A DNA stretch of 21,565 nt, taken from HO2-45-11b sp964450915 (GTDB lineage: Bacteria > Patescibacteriota > Andersenbacteria > UBA10190). The stretch is taken from contig CAYVFG010000015.1 in the NCBI GenBank assembly GCA_964450915.1, positions 1 to 21,565 of the forward strand, written 5' to 3'. Every line of letters starts with the position of its first letter. Within the stretch, counting starts at the first letter, position 1. Under the pieces are notes generated by a model. It worked only from the letters and a program-made list of their open reading frames with translations, searched no databases and was not told where the DNA came from. Positions 6,300-13,751 of this stretch are shown here, in pieces. A program made the position numbers and the translations under genes.

Positions 6300-6305
6300 T
6301 ATAAT
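6300..6305 (+). promoter_or_regulatory. Consensus -10 box directly before cfa
   Basis: TATAAT at 6300-6305 is followed by only 7 nt before ATG 6313, so the predicted transcript would begin at or next to the start codon (leaderless). Any -35 element would fall inside the tRNA-Arg(TCT) T arm (TTCCTA at 6277-6282, 17-nt spacer). Confidence 0.5.
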
Positions 6306-6312
6306 TACCCAT

Positions 6313-7527
6313 ATGTTTTTAGACACATTTATTGTCTCGAGATTGAAAAAGCACTGGAATGGGCCAGCATTTACCCTTATTTCTAGTGGAAAAGAGGAAA
6401 AAATTGGCAAGGGGGATGGAAAGCTGAAAGTAATCTTAAAAGGGCGATATACCCTCGATACAATTGCACTGTCGCCATCTCTCGGATTCGGCGAGGCGTA
6501 TATGAGCGGAGAAGCAGTTGTAGAGGGGGATATGATGGCACTGTTTCAAGGATTCCAGCAAAGTCCACATATTGTCCCGGGATTTGTAAGGACTATAAAG
6601 CGATGGCTTCGATTTTTGCCCATATCTATTTCTGGCGGAGTGGATAATGCCCAGCATCATTATGATATTGGCAATGATTTTTATGGATTGTGGCTTGATA
6701 GCACTCGAACCTATACGTGCGCTTATTTTTTGCATGACAACGATAGCTTGGAAGATGCGCAGTATCAGAAAAATGATTTAGTCTGCAAAAAGATACGTCT
6801 TGAGAAAGGGATGACGATGCTCGATATCGGATGCGGGTGGGGAGGGGCGTTATTTCATGCTGCGCTATATTACGGCGCCGATGTAACTGGGGTGACCCCG
6901 GCAAAGGAGCAGGCAGCGTTTATTTTGGATAAAGCGAAGCGGCTTGGGATTGAGGATAGGGTTCACGTGATCGTCAAAGATTGGAGAGAATTGGAGAAAT
7001 TGCCGATGAACACGAAATTTGATCGCATTATTAGCATCGGTATGTTCGAGCATGTGGGGCGTGCGCAGTTCGCTCGTTTCTTCGCACTATGGAAGCGACT
7101 ATTAAGCGACAGAGGCGTTTCGCTTCTGCATACTATTGGCGCAACAAACGATGAAAATTCAGGACAGGATCCGTGGATTCAAAAATACATATTCCCGGGA
7201 GGATATATCCCATTATTGCGAGAAATCATAGCAGGGGCATCCCATGCGCATTTGCAGGTTGTTGATTGCGAGAATTTGTGGCAGCACTACGCAAGGACAT
7301 TGCATCATTGGAATGCCAATGTAGAAAGCCATAAAAATGAAGTCATAAGTATGTTTGATGAACGGTTTTACCGTATGTGGACATTGTATTTGCAAAGCTG
7401 CGAAGCGGGCTTTGCGTGGGGAGATCTGCAACTATTCCAAACTGTTTTGCTGGGGAAGGACGCTGTTTGGCCACTCAATAGGGAAGTTGGAGCAGGGCAA
7501 ATTCAGCGCATTGACAAAGTCGCATAA
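6313..7527 (+). CDS. cfa: Cyclopropane-fatty-acyl-phospholipid synthase family methyltransferase
   Basis: 404 residues, close to the E. coli enzyme in size. An N-terminal lipid-facing domain (about 1-110) precedes HYDIGNDFY (116-124), the YTCAYF segment with the conserved Cys (136), the SAM-binding motif LDIGCGWGG (170-178), EHVG (246-249), LLHTIG (271-276), the IQKYIFPGG block (289-297) and YARTLHHW (326-333). The residues known to hold bicarbonate in CFA synthase (Cys, Glu, His, Tyr) all have counterparts here. The predicted reaction is transfer of a methylene group from SAM to the double bond of membrane phospholipid acyl chains. No Shine-Dalgarno is visible and a TATAAT box lies 7 nt before the ATG, so translation is probably leaderless. 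Whether the cell makes its own fatty acids cannot be told from this window; CPR cells usually take up lipids. Confidence 0.93.
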   Translation: MFLDTFIVSRLKKHWNGPAFTLISSGKEEKIGKGDGKLKVILKGRYTLDTIALSPSLGFGEAYMSGEAVVEGDMMALFQGFQQSPHIVPGFVRTIKRWLRFLPISISGGVDNAQHHYDIGNDFYGLWLDSTRTYTCAYFLHDNDSLEDAQYQKNDLVCKKIRLEKGMTMLDIGCGWGGALFHAALYYGADVTGVTPAKEQAAFILDKAKRLGIEDRVHVIVKDWRELEKLPMNTKFDRIISIGMFEHVGRAQFARFFALWKRLLSDRGVSLLHTIGATNDENSGQDPWIQKYIFPGGYIPLLREIIAGASHAHLQVVDCENLWQHYARTLHHWNANVESHKNEVISMFDERFYRMWTLYLQSCEAGFAWGDLQLFQTVLLGKDAVWPLNREVGAGQIQRIDKVA

Positions 7528-7538
7528 AAAGGTATATT
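7511..7538 (+). promoter_or_regulatory. Strong promoter inside the end of cfa
   Basis: Perfect TTGACA (7511-7516), 16-nt spacer, TATATT (7533-7538). The expected start is near 7545, so the transcript covers the 137-nt region before recG, including a hairpin and an intrinsic terminator. Confidence 0.6.
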
Positions 7539-7544
7539 GATGGT

Positions 7545-7660
7545 AGTTGTACCTTGCGTTGCTCTTTACTATTCATATGAATAAAAACATTGGTTTGCTT
7601 TGCGAAGTCGCGAAGCTAGCTATGTAGCCAAATAACGAGATCCCCCAATGGATCTCTTTT
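7545..7660 (+). ncRNA. Candidate small RNA or attenuator leader upstream of recG
   Basis: About 115 nt between the promoter at 7511-7538 and the terminator ending at 7660. It contains the palindrome attcatatgaat (7571-7582), an 8-bp hairpin gctttgcg-aagt-cgcgaagc (7597-7616, one G-U), and cattgg (7588-7593), which is perfectly complementary to ccaatg (7645-7650) in the terminator loop and the base of its 3' arm. That offers a pseudoknot or an alternative fold. A 16-codon ATG frame (7577-7627, MNKNIGLLCEVAKLAM) ends just before the terminator and could be a leader peptide, but it has no Shine-Dalgarno. Either a free small RNA or a recG attenuator would fit. Confidence 0.4.
7637..7660 (+). terminator. 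Intrinsic terminator upstream of recG
   Basis: gagatcc (7637-7643), loop cccaat, ggatctc (7650-7656), then TTTT and AATTT. A perfect 7-bp stem with a T tract. It lies 22 nt before the recG start codon, so recG needs its own promoter or readthrough. Confidence 0.75.
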
Positions 7661-7681
7661 AATTTACTGTACGATATACAT

Positions 7682-9757
7682 ATGGCTATTACGCTGGCAT
7701 CTGAAATCACGGAATTAAGCGGCATTGGGCCTGCTCGGGCAAAGGCGTTAGAAAGATTAGGCATTACGCATGTGCGAGATTTTTTATTTACATTTCCGAG
7801 GAAGTACGAAGATTTTTCAAACCATATTGCCATTAAAGATGCTGAAATAGGCAAGACAGCAACGTTTTTTGGGGAAGTGGTGAAGGTGAAAAGCAGCAAT
7901 GGTTTTTACGGCAAGCGAAAGCTGTATCGTATCTATGTTGATATCGACGATGGTACTGGGATTGTGCATTGTACGTGGTTTAATCTGCGATTTTTGGAGC
8001 AAAAGCTGAGAATGGGTACAAAAGTATATATTGCAGGAGGTGTCGAAACCTCGAAAATACAATCTGGAAAATATATGGGCAATAAAGATGTTGCAATGAG
8101 GTCGCCGGCATTTGAACTGCCAAGCAGTTCTAGCGACCAGATTCATACAGCTTCTATTGTTCCGATATATAGCGAGACATCGGGTGTTTCTTCGCGGTTT
8201 ATTCGATATCAGGTAAAGCAATGCATGAGCGCGCTTGTCGGCATGCAGGAATATATGCCGGAGGATATTATTATTCGAAATAATTTGTTATCTATTCAGG
8301 ATGCAATTAGGGTTTCTCATTTCCCTGCAAACAACGAGGAGCTCGAACGGGCAAAGCACCGGCTGCAATTTGATGAATTGTTTTTCTTGCAGCTCGCGTC
8401 TCTTGTGAGAAAAAGTCACATGCAGCATGCAACGTCATATGCGTGCGATAGCTTAGATGCTGATATGGATGGGGTGATGCAGGCAATTCCATTCGAGTTA
8501 ACAAATGCGCAAAAGCGGGTCATACAAGAAATTCGCATCGACATGGCGCATACGCACCCAATGAATAGGCTCCTGCAAGGAGACGTTGGTTCTGGGAAGA
8601 GCCCAGTTGCTCTCGTTGCCGCGAACATCGCGCTGAAGAGCGATAAGAAAGTATTGTACCTAGCTCCGACGGAAATACTTGCTCGTCAGCAATACGATTC
8701 TTTTAAGAAGGCGCTCGGGTATCCGGTGCGGCTATTAATTGGCGAGACAAAAAAGCGTGAGCGAGAAGAAACTCTTGAAATGCTTATGAGCGATGTGCCA
8801 TGTTGCGTGATCGGTACGCATGCGCTGCTACAGCAGTCTGTGCAGGCAAAAAAAGTGGGCCTTGCGATTATCGATGAACAGCATCGATTCGGAGTAGCGC
8901 AGCGCAAAAAGTTGCTATCGGTTGAGGAGGGAATCGTTCCGCATTTATTATCTATGACTGCAACGCCTATTCCTCGAACGTTAAGTTTGACCGTGTATGG
9001 CGATCTGGACGTTTCGATATTGGATGAACTTCCAAAGGGTAGAAAGAAAATTACAACACGAATTGTGTTTGGAAAAGAAAAAGATGATGCAATCATTCAC
9101 ATGCTCGAAGAGCTTCATGCTGGTCGGCAGGCATATATTATCGCTCCTTTAGTAGAAGATTCAGAAAAAAAAGCTCTGAAATCTGCGACTGCAGCCTACA
9201 AAGAAATTCAGAAGGTATTTCCTGGAATTGCCGTTGGATTACTGCATGGGCAGATGGCATCTTCTGAAAAAGAATCGGTGATGAATAATTTTACTGCGGG
9301 AGCAATCCAAGTGCTTGTGTCGACTGCGGTTGTAGAAGTTGGGGTCAACGTTCCGAATGCAACTATTATGATGATTGAAGGGGCCGAACGATTTGGATTA
9401 TCGCAGCTGCATCAGTTTCGCGGGCGTATCGGAAGAGGCGAGCATGCATCAACGTGTTATGTTGTTCCGACAACAGAGGAGATGATCGTAAGTGGGAGAT
9501 TACAAACGTTTGCACGAGTGAGCGACGGATTCGAAATCGCTGAGGCGGATTTGCAGTTGCGCGGACCCGGAGAAGTGTATGGAAAAGAGCAGTCAGGATT
9601 TGGAAATTTGAAGGTTGCATCGCTTTTGGATTATAAAACAATTTCGCTTGCGCGCGATGAGGCAAGAGCAGTGTTGCAAGAGGATCCGGTTCTTGAAGCG
9701 CATGTAGTGTTCCGGAAAAAGGTGGAACAGAAAAACGCGCTCATTCATTTCGAATAA
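7682..9757 (+). CDS. recG: ATP-dependent DNA helicase RecG
   Basis: 691 residues, the normal length. An N-terminal region with an HhH-like LSGIGPARAKALERLG motif (12-27) and the OB-fold wedge domain (about 60-150) precede two helicase domains: Walker A GDVGSGKS (300-307), motif II DEQH (398-401), motif III SMTATPIPR (424-432) and motif VI QFRGRIGRG (578-586). The C-terminal block has GFEIAEADLQLRGPGEVYG. In the family, Walker A usually ends GKT; Ser307 is a conservative change, and the next residue is Pro. RecG remodels stalled forks and Holliday junctions. The gene overlaps the convergent glycosylase gene by 13 bp at its 3' end. The start ATG has no Shine-Dalgarno; TACGAT 6 nt upstream may be a -10 box. 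Confidence 0.96.
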   Translation: MAITLASEITELSGIGPARAKALERLGITHVRDFLFTFPRKYEDFSNHIAIKDAEIGKTATFFGEVVKVKSSNGFYGKRKLYRIYVDIDDGTGIVHCTWFNLRFLEQKLRMGTKVYIAGGVETSKIQSGKYMGNKDVAMRSPAFELPSSSSDQIHTASIVPIYSETSGVSSRFIRYQVKQCMSALVGMQEYMPEDIIIRNNLLSIQDAIRVSHFPANNEELERAKHRLQFDELFFLQLASLVRKSHMQHATSYACDSLDADMDGVMQAIPFELTNAQKRVIQEIRIDMAHTHPMNRLLQGDVGSGKSPVALVAANIALKSDKKVLYLAPTEILARQQYDSFKKALGYPVRLLIGETKKREREETLEMLMSDVPCCVIGTHALLQQSVQAKKVGLAIIDEQHRFGVAQRKKLLSVEEGIVPHLLSMTATPIPRTLSLTVYGDLDVSILDELPKGRKKITTRIVFGKEKDDAIIHMLEELHAGRQAYIIAPLVEDSEKKALKSATAAYKEIQKVFPGIAVGLLHGQMASSEKESVMNNFTAGAIQVLVSTAVVEVGVNVPNATIMMIEGAERFGLSQLHQFRGRIGRGEHASTCYVVPTTEEMIVSGRLQTFARVSDGFEIAEADLQLRGPGEVYGKEQSGFGNLKVASLLDYKTISLARDEARAVLQEDPVLEAHVVFRKKVEQKNALIHFE

Positions 9758-10290
9758 AGATAGCGCCAAGGAAGTAGCGCATCTTCTTTTGCATATGCCA
9801 CACCGATGCGCGGAGTTGTAATAATGGTGCTGCTTGGAACTTTGAAGCCGTCGTCTGCAATAAAAAGTTCAGTTGAAGTTGTAAGGTCGTGATTGTTGCA
9901 TGTCCTATCAATAGAAAATTCTCTGCAAAGTTTTCCCGGGCCATCTGTTTTTGAAAAAATATTTTTAACCGGCTCGCATGCGCGAATTAAGATTGCAGCA
10001 GGAAAGTTTTCCACTTCTGTTACAACATTCAAGCAATAATACATTCCATAAATCATGTATACATATGCATGGCCCGCCTCGCCATACATCACTTCGGTGC
10101 GTTTTGTTTTTCCTTTTGAGGCATGCGATGCTCGGTCGTTTTCTCCGATATAACATTCTACTTCGCATATTCTTCCGATGAAATATTTGGCATCTTTTTT
10201 TCGAACTAATAATTTCCCGAGCAGATCTTTTGCAACATCGTGAGTATCTCGAGCATAAAAATTTCGTGGCAGTGCAGTAGGGAGTAGCAT
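9745..10290 (-). CDS. DNA-3-methyladenine glycosylase (AAG/MPG family)
   Basis: 181 residues. Family landmarks are DVAKDLLGKLLV (18-29), the active-site segment CEVECYIGENDRASHA (42-57) with the likely catalytic Glu43, GKTKRTEVMYG (60-70), AYVYMIYGMYYCLNVV (75-90) and DGPGKLC (116-122). The enzyme removes alkylated purines such as 3-methyladenine from DNA to start base excision repair. The 3' end overlaps recG by 13 bp on the opposite strand, with no terminator between them. The start lies 20 bp from the divergent carS-like gene; a GATACT box on the minus strand (10308-10303) lies 12 nt before its ATG. Confidence 0.93.
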   Translation of the reverse strand: MLLPTALPRNFYARDTHDVAKDLLGKLLVRKKDAKYFIGRICEVECYIGENDRASHASKGKTKRTEVMYGEAGHAYVYMIYGMYYCLNVVTEVENFPAAILIRACEPVKNIFSKTDGPGKLCREFSIDRTCNNHDLTTSTELFIADDGFKVPSSTIITTPRIGVAYAKEDALLPWRYLYSK

Positions 10291-10308
10291 ATACTGTACT
10301 GTAGTATC
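10290..10308. promoter_or_regulatory. Face-to-face -10 boxes in a 20-bp divergent intergenic region
   Basis: TATACT on the plus strand (10290-10295) and GATACT on the minus strand (10308-10303) lie in an inverted arrangement (atact...agtat). The two divergent genes start at 10290 (minus) and 10311 (plus), so each promoter's -35 region must lie inside the other gene and the 5' UTRs are at most a few nucleotides. Confidence 0.45.
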
Positions 10309-10310
10309 CT

Positions 10311-10832
10311 ATGTCTATTTTGCAATTAAGCATTTCGTCATTTCTTCTGTATTTGCCTGCCATGATTGCGAACATGGCTCCTGTAGTAGCTGCCAAGTAC
10401 AATCTAATTCCAAGGCTTAATAGACCTCTGGATTTAGGTATGCGGTTGAGAGGAATTCGCGTGTTAGGATCCCACAAAACAATTCGCGGAATTGTTGTTG
10501 CGGTATTCGCAGGCGCTATAACGGGAGGAATAGAAGCTGCTGCATTGCATCAAAAAATTTCATTCGGATTTTTTATTGGCGCAGTGCTCGGGTTCGGCGC
10601 AATTGCAGGCGACGCAATAAAAAGTTTTTTCAAAAGAAGATTGCGCGTTGCTCCGGGATCGTTATGGATTCCATTCGATCAAATAGATTTTGTGATCGGT
10701 GCGACGCTTGCAGGAATATTTTTTATACCAATTTCAATTCCGATATTTATATTTTCAATATTTTTTATTGGATGCGCATCATATGTTGTAAGTTATATTG
10801 GAATTGCACTTCATTTTAAGAAAAGTTTGTGA
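10311..10832 (+). CDS. CDP-archaeol synthase (CarS/DUF46)-like membrane protein
   Basis: 173 residues with several membrane helices. The family pattern is clear: YLPAMIANMAPV near the N terminus, DLGMRLRGIRVLGSHKTIRG in a cytoplasmic loop, and GDAIKSFFKRRLRVAPGSLW followed by PFDQIDFVIGA. This corresponds to the CDP-alcohol-forming domain of archaeal CarS, which activates unsaturated archaetidic acid with CTP and is distantly related to bacterial CdsA. CarS-like genes are recurrent in CPR genomes, where the natural substrate is not established. With no archaeal isoprenoid-ether genes in view, a bacterial phosphatidate-type substrate is equally possible. It has no Shine-Dalgarno; TATACT lies 15 nt before the ATG. 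Confidence 0.85.
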   Translation: MSILQLSISSFLLYLPAMIANMAPVVAAKYNLIPRLNRPLDLGMRLRGIRVLGSHKTIRGIVVAVFAGAITGGIEAAALHQKISFGFFIGAVLGFGAIAGDAIKSFFKRRLRVAPGSLWIPFDQIDFVIGATLAGIFFIPISIPIFIFSIFFIGCASYVVSYIGIALHFKKSL

Positions 10833-10938
10833 TATAGTTTTTATACAAAACGAATTATGAATGAAATGTTTAATGGAGGGGAAACAGATCATCGCAACAC
10901 GCGAAGTTGTGTTGCATTCGGGAGAGGAGGTGGTACCT

Positions 10939-11106
10939 ATGCCAGCTAAGAAAAAGAAAGCTACAAAGAAGCGAGTAGCAAAGAAGACTGTAAAAAAGAC
11001 TGCTAAGAAAGCAGTAAAGCGAAAGAAAGCTACAAAGAAGAAAGTAGCTAAGAAGACAGCAAAGAGAAAGACTGCTAAGAAGTCCACCTCTAAGAAACGA
11101 AAGTAA
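10939..11106 (+). CDS. Short lysine/alanine-rich histone H1-like DNA-binding protein
   Basis: 55 residues, almost entirely Lys, Ala, Thr, Arg and Val, beginning MPAKKKKATKK. It consists of repeats such as KKATKKRVAKK and KKATKKKVAKK, mirrored by an imperfect direct repeat of about 70-80 nt in the DNA. Such proteins resemble the tails of histone H1 and of Hc1/AlgP-type nucleoid proteins and bind DNA or RNA through charge alone. The start at 10939 is supported by a strong purine-rich Shine-Dalgarno, ggagaggagg (10921-10930), 8 nt upstream. The longer in-frame ATG at 10861 would add 26 residues of different composition. A very strong terminator follows. High expression is likely. Confidence 0.8.
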   Translation: MPAKKKKATKKRVAKKTVKKTAKKAVKRKKATKKKVAKKTAKRKTAKKSTSKKRK

Positions 11107-11120
11107 GTATAGGAGGGTAG

Positions 11121-11154
11121 AAAAAATACTCCCGCATCTGCGGGAGTATTTTTA
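11121..11154. terminator. Bidirectional intrinsic terminator
   Basis: aatactcccgca (11125-11136) and tgcgggagtatt (11139-11150) form a perfect stem of 10-12 bp with a tiny loop. It is preceded by A6 and followed by a T tract, so it works for the lysine-rich gene on the plus strand and for the hypothetical gene on the minus strand. Confidence 0.9.
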
Positions 11155-11163
11155 TTGGTCGTG

Positions 11164-11781
11164 TTACAGGATTGCGTGTTCGATATCGCGCACAAAACTT
11201 TCTAGCGCCTGCATTACAGCAGAATTATCTTTAAGTGTAAGCATGAGCGCTTGCACTTCATGCGCTGTTGCTTGCGATAATCCGATTGCGCGCGAAAAAG
11301 CAATGCGAGATTCGTCATTTGGCTTGTGCGCGAAGTATGCCTGCAGGATATCGTGCCATCTTCGCACGCTTGCTCGTTCGTGTACGTAATATAATTCGTC
11401 GTGGTGAATAGTGCGCAACGCTTTTCGCACTACGTCCCAATCCGCAAAGGCGTCATAGAGCAGCTCATCTTCTATAAGAGTTCTGGCATATGGCGCAAGA
11501 ACATGCTCGGGGATTCTTTCTGTTACTAATTGATGCCCATCGAATCTTGCATGCATATCATCGATCCACGCATGAACACGAACGCCCGTTAAAAAATCAT
11601 TTGATCCGCGCAAGGTTGATAACGTTACGCCTTGTACGTGAATGGGGTGTCGTGGCTGGATTGCGATTCTTCTAATATTAGGGAATATGACGCCATTCCA
11701 ATACGATGCATGCGACACGTCCTCCTGAAGATACGATAACAGTCGTGCAGCATATACTATATGTGAAATTTCACCCACCAT
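11164..11781 (-). CDS. Hypothetical protein, His/Asp-rich, possible metal-dependent hydrolase fold
   Basis: 205 residues from ATG 11781; the in-frame ATG at 11838 would run across the divergent gene's start and is not favoured. The N terminus GEISHIVYAARLLSYL, followed by NGVIFPNIRR and later FLTGVRVHAWIDDMH, recalls proteins annotated as zinc-dependent phospholipase C-like or HD-like, which share an early His and an FPD-R motif (here FPN-R). Metal ligands cannot be assigned with confidence, and the FPDIR Asp is Asn here. It is mostly helical with no signal peptide or membrane segment. TACACT (11794-11789, minus) lies 7 nt before the start codon, which predicts a leaderless mRNA. Its function is not known. 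Confidence 0.65.
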   Translation of the reverse strand: MVGEISHIVYAARLLSYLQEDVSHASYWNGVIFPNIRRIAIQPRHPIHVQGVTLSTLRGSNDFLTGVRVHAWIDDMHARFDGHQLVTERIPEHVLAPYARTLIEDELLYDAFADWDVVRKALRTIHHDELYYVHERASVRRWHDILQAYFAHKPNDESRIAFSRAIGLSQATAHEVQALMLTLKDNSAVMQALESFVRDIEHAIL

Positions 11782-11798
11782 GAAGATAAGTGTACCAT
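11770..11798 (+). promoter_or_regulatory. Promoter for the 3D-domain gene, leaderless geometry
   Basis: TTCACC (11770-11775), 17-nt spacer, TACCAT (11793-11798), then 6 nt to ATG 11805. The minus-strand -10 box of the divergent gene (11789-11794) overlaps it by two bases. Confidence 0.4.
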
Positions 11799-11804
11799 GA
11801 TGGT

Positions 11805-12467
11805 ATGACCCATAGAGTCGGACTATATATAGTAGCAATCATCGCATGTTGTATGTTTGGGTCTGCTGCAGCGCATGCGCAAAGCAGTCCTGTAAGAGAG
11901 CAGATTCAGATTGATGCAGACAGTGTTCCGCAGTTACATCGATCGTGGTGGCAGACGTTACTTTCATATGTAGGCCTTAAAAGTAATACCGGAGCGCCTT
12001 TGCCGATAGGTACGACTCTCCACGTAAATTCAAGCGCGTATGCTCCGTCGAAATATCAGACAGATGCAACGCCATGCATTACTGCTGCCGGTACGATCGT
12101 TCGACCAGGCGTTGTCGCAACTAATTTTTTGCCATTAGGAACAATTTTGGAAATTAGCGGCGATGTTCAAAGGTATATTGTGGAAGATCGAATGAATGCT
12201 CGGTATAAAGGGTATTATATGGATATTTGGTTTCCTTCTACGAGCAAGGCGTTGGAGTTTGGCAGAAAAAAGCTTGATATTACAATCGTTGCATATGGGA
12301 AGCCCGGAGATCCGCTCATACTCCCGACGCCTACGCCGGCAGTACCGATCGAAAGTAGCAGCAAGAAGAACATTTGGAATTCTGTGGCGGATTCGGCAGT
12401 ATTGATTGGAAAGCTTCTTATGAGTAAAACAGATCCAAATCACTATGATGTTACGTGTTCTCAGTAA
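11805..12467 (+). CDS. Secreted 3D-domain (RlpA/MltA-like beta-barrel) protein
   Basis: 220 residues. The signal peptide is clear (about 1-25, ending AAAHA). A double-psi beta-barrel of the 3D family follows: SSAYAP (76-81), TAAGTIVRPGVVATNFLPLGT (93-113), VEDRM (126-130), KGYYMDIWF (135-143) and ALEFGRKKLDITIV (149-162). Two of the three signature Asp residues are present (ED at 127-128 and MD at 139-140); the GDP Asp is not obvious. Family members act on or bind peptidoglycan at the cell surface. A Pro/Thr linker and a helical tail follow. The start ATG 11805 is preferred over GTG 11790 because of the signal peptide and the promoter spacing. The 3' end overlaps the vanW-type gene by 23 nt, so the two are cotranscribed. 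Confidence 0.82.
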   Translation: MTHRVGLYIVAIIACCMFGSAAAHAQSSPVREQIQIDADSVPQLHRSWWQTLLSYVGLKSNTGAPLPIGTTLHVNSSAYAPSKYQTDATPCITAAGTIVRPGVVATNFLPLGTILEISGDVQRYIVEDRMNARYKGYYMDIWFPSTSKALEFGRKKLDITIVAYGKPGDPLILPTPTPAVPIESSSKKNIWNSVADSAVLIGKLLMSKTDPNHYDVTCSQ

Positions 12468-13590
12468 ATATATTATCGCAGTAGCGCTCGTTATTCCGTT
12501 TGCGCATGCAGACGCTCGAGATGTATTGCTCGATACGGTTTCGCTTCCAGCTGATCGTATTGCGGCTATCAAGCAGCAGGGGATAACGTTTACATATAAA
12601 ACAAGAACTTGGACGCTTACCGCAAAACAAGCGCAGTTATTGTATAAAACAATTTCCAACGGCGATGGTACGTACTTGCTTCAATTAAAACCGGGAGCAA
12701 TCTATTCATACTTAAATATTTACATTTCTCCGAAAGTAAACGATATTGGCGAGCAAAGCAGGTTTGTTCGAGATTCTGCCGGCAATGTCGTGCTTATTCA
12801 TGGGGGCAGAAAGGGCAGCATCGTAGATGGTATTAAAACGTCGCTCGCGCTGCGAAGCGCTCTGGTAAAAGGCCAGACGAAAGTGGCAGTCTCAATGAAA
12901 GAGTATCGTCCGGCAATATTTTCTGCAGACGATTTTGCGAAGCTCCAGTTTCCGAACCTGCTCACTACAGGCACTACCAGTTTTGCCGGGAGCCCGTCTA
13001 ATCGCATTCATAATATTATAGTCGGAACAGAAAAGTTTAATGGCGTCGTAGTAATGCCAGGGGAAACGTTCTCGTTTAATAATTATTTAGGACAAGTGGA
13101 CGCTGAAAACGGTTATTTGCCGGAATTGGTTATTAAAGAAAATGTTACCACTCCGGAATTCGGTGGGGGAATCTGCCAGATTTCCACAACAGCGTTTCGC
13201 GCAGCAGTATATGCAGGTTTGCAAGTAACGGATCGCCATAATCACTCCTATCCCGTTTCGTATTATGGAGCTCCGGGGTTTGATGCAACGGTATATGAGC
13301 CTAATCCGGATTTTAAGTTTAAAAACGATATGAAAACACCGATCCTCCTAAAAACGTCCGTTATAGGCTCAAAAGTAAACTTTGAAGTACGGGGAACTGC
13401 CGATGGCAGAACGGTGCAGGTGAATGGCCCGTTTGTGACAGAGAAAAAGCCTGACGGCTCTCTTACGACCGCTCTTGCGCAGATAGTGGTAAAGGCTGGG
13501 AAGACTATTCGGGAGGCCAATTTTGTATCGCATTATCAGCCCGCAAGCAAGTTTCCGCACGTAACAGCGGCGAACGGAGAGAAGCCGTAA
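12445..13590 (+). CDS. VanW family protein with peptidoglycan-binding-like N-terminal domain
   Basis: 381 residues. A signal peptide (about 1-22) is followed by a domain resembling the peptidoglycan-binding-4 module that precedes VanW in Gram-positive and CPR proteins (about 40-150). The VanW domain follows (about 174-300): FAGSPSNRIHNI, PGETFSFNNYLG, GGGICQISTT (240-249), HNHSYPVSYY and GFDATVYEPNPDFKFKN. A G5-like strand region ends the protein. VanW is found in some vancomycin-resistance clusters, but its biochemical role is unknown; most bacterial copies, including this one without vanRS/HAX, are probably wall-associated housekeeping proteins. Two consecutive ATGs (12445, 12448) are possible starts, both inside the upstream 3D gene. 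Confidence 0.9.
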   Translation: MMLRVLSKYIIAVALVIPFAHADARDVLLDTVSLPADRIAAIKQQGITFTYKTRTWTLTAKQAQLLYKTISNGDGTYLLQLKPGAIYSYLNIYISPKVNDIGEQSRFVRDSAGNVVLIHGGRKGSIVDGIKTSLALRSALVKGQTKVAVSMKEYRPAIFSADDFAKLQFPNLLTTGTTSFAGSPSNRIHNIIVGTEKFNGVVVMPGETFSFNNYLGQVDAENGYLPELVIKENVTTPEFGGGICQISTTAFRAAVYAGLQVTDRHNHSYPVSYYGAPGFDATVYEPNPDFKFKNDMKTPILLKTSVIGSKVNFEVRGTADGRTVQVNGPFVTEKKPDGSLTTALAQIVVKAGKTIREANFVSHYQPASKFPHVTAANGEKP

Positions 13591-13603
13591 AGGGGCAACA
13601 GAC

Positions 13604-13632
13604 TTGCCTAAATGAGAATTGTATGCAATACT
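13604..13632 (+). promoter_or_regulatory. Probable promoter of the zinc-ribbon gene
   Basis: TTGCCT (13604-13609), 17-nt spacer, AATACT (13627-13632). The expected start near 13639 gives a 5' leader of about 113 nt with a long hairpin before ATG 13752. Confidence 0.5.
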
Positions 13633-13688
13633 AGCGGTACGAGGGTCCAAACGACTCTAAACGCGACGTAAGAAGCATTCGTTCGAAG

Positions 13689-13730
13689 ATATCGAGCGTC
13701 AAGCAATAAGCGTTATGACCTCGATATTTT
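13689..13730 (+). promoter_or_regulatory. Long leader hairpin before the zinc-ribbon gene
   Basis: atatcgag-c-gtca (13689-13701) pairs with tgac-ctcgatat (13716-13727): 12 bp with one bulged C, followed by TTT. It lies 21 nt before the start codon. It could be a weak terminator/attenuator or an mRNA-stabilising element; no known riboswitch consensus is recognisable. Confidence 0.5.
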
Positions 13731-13751
13731 AAACGAAAGGCGGTGATTTGT

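Noticed and set aside
10861..10938. Longer start for the lysine-rich protein at ATG 10861
   Set aside because: The extra 26 residues differ in composition, and a strong Shine-Dalgarno at 10921-10930 points to ATG 10939.
12445..13590. Vancomycin-resistance cluster because of VanW
   Set aside because: No vanR, vanS, vanH, vanA or vanX lies nearby; VanW-domain proteins are common in CPR and Gram-positive bacteria without resistance.
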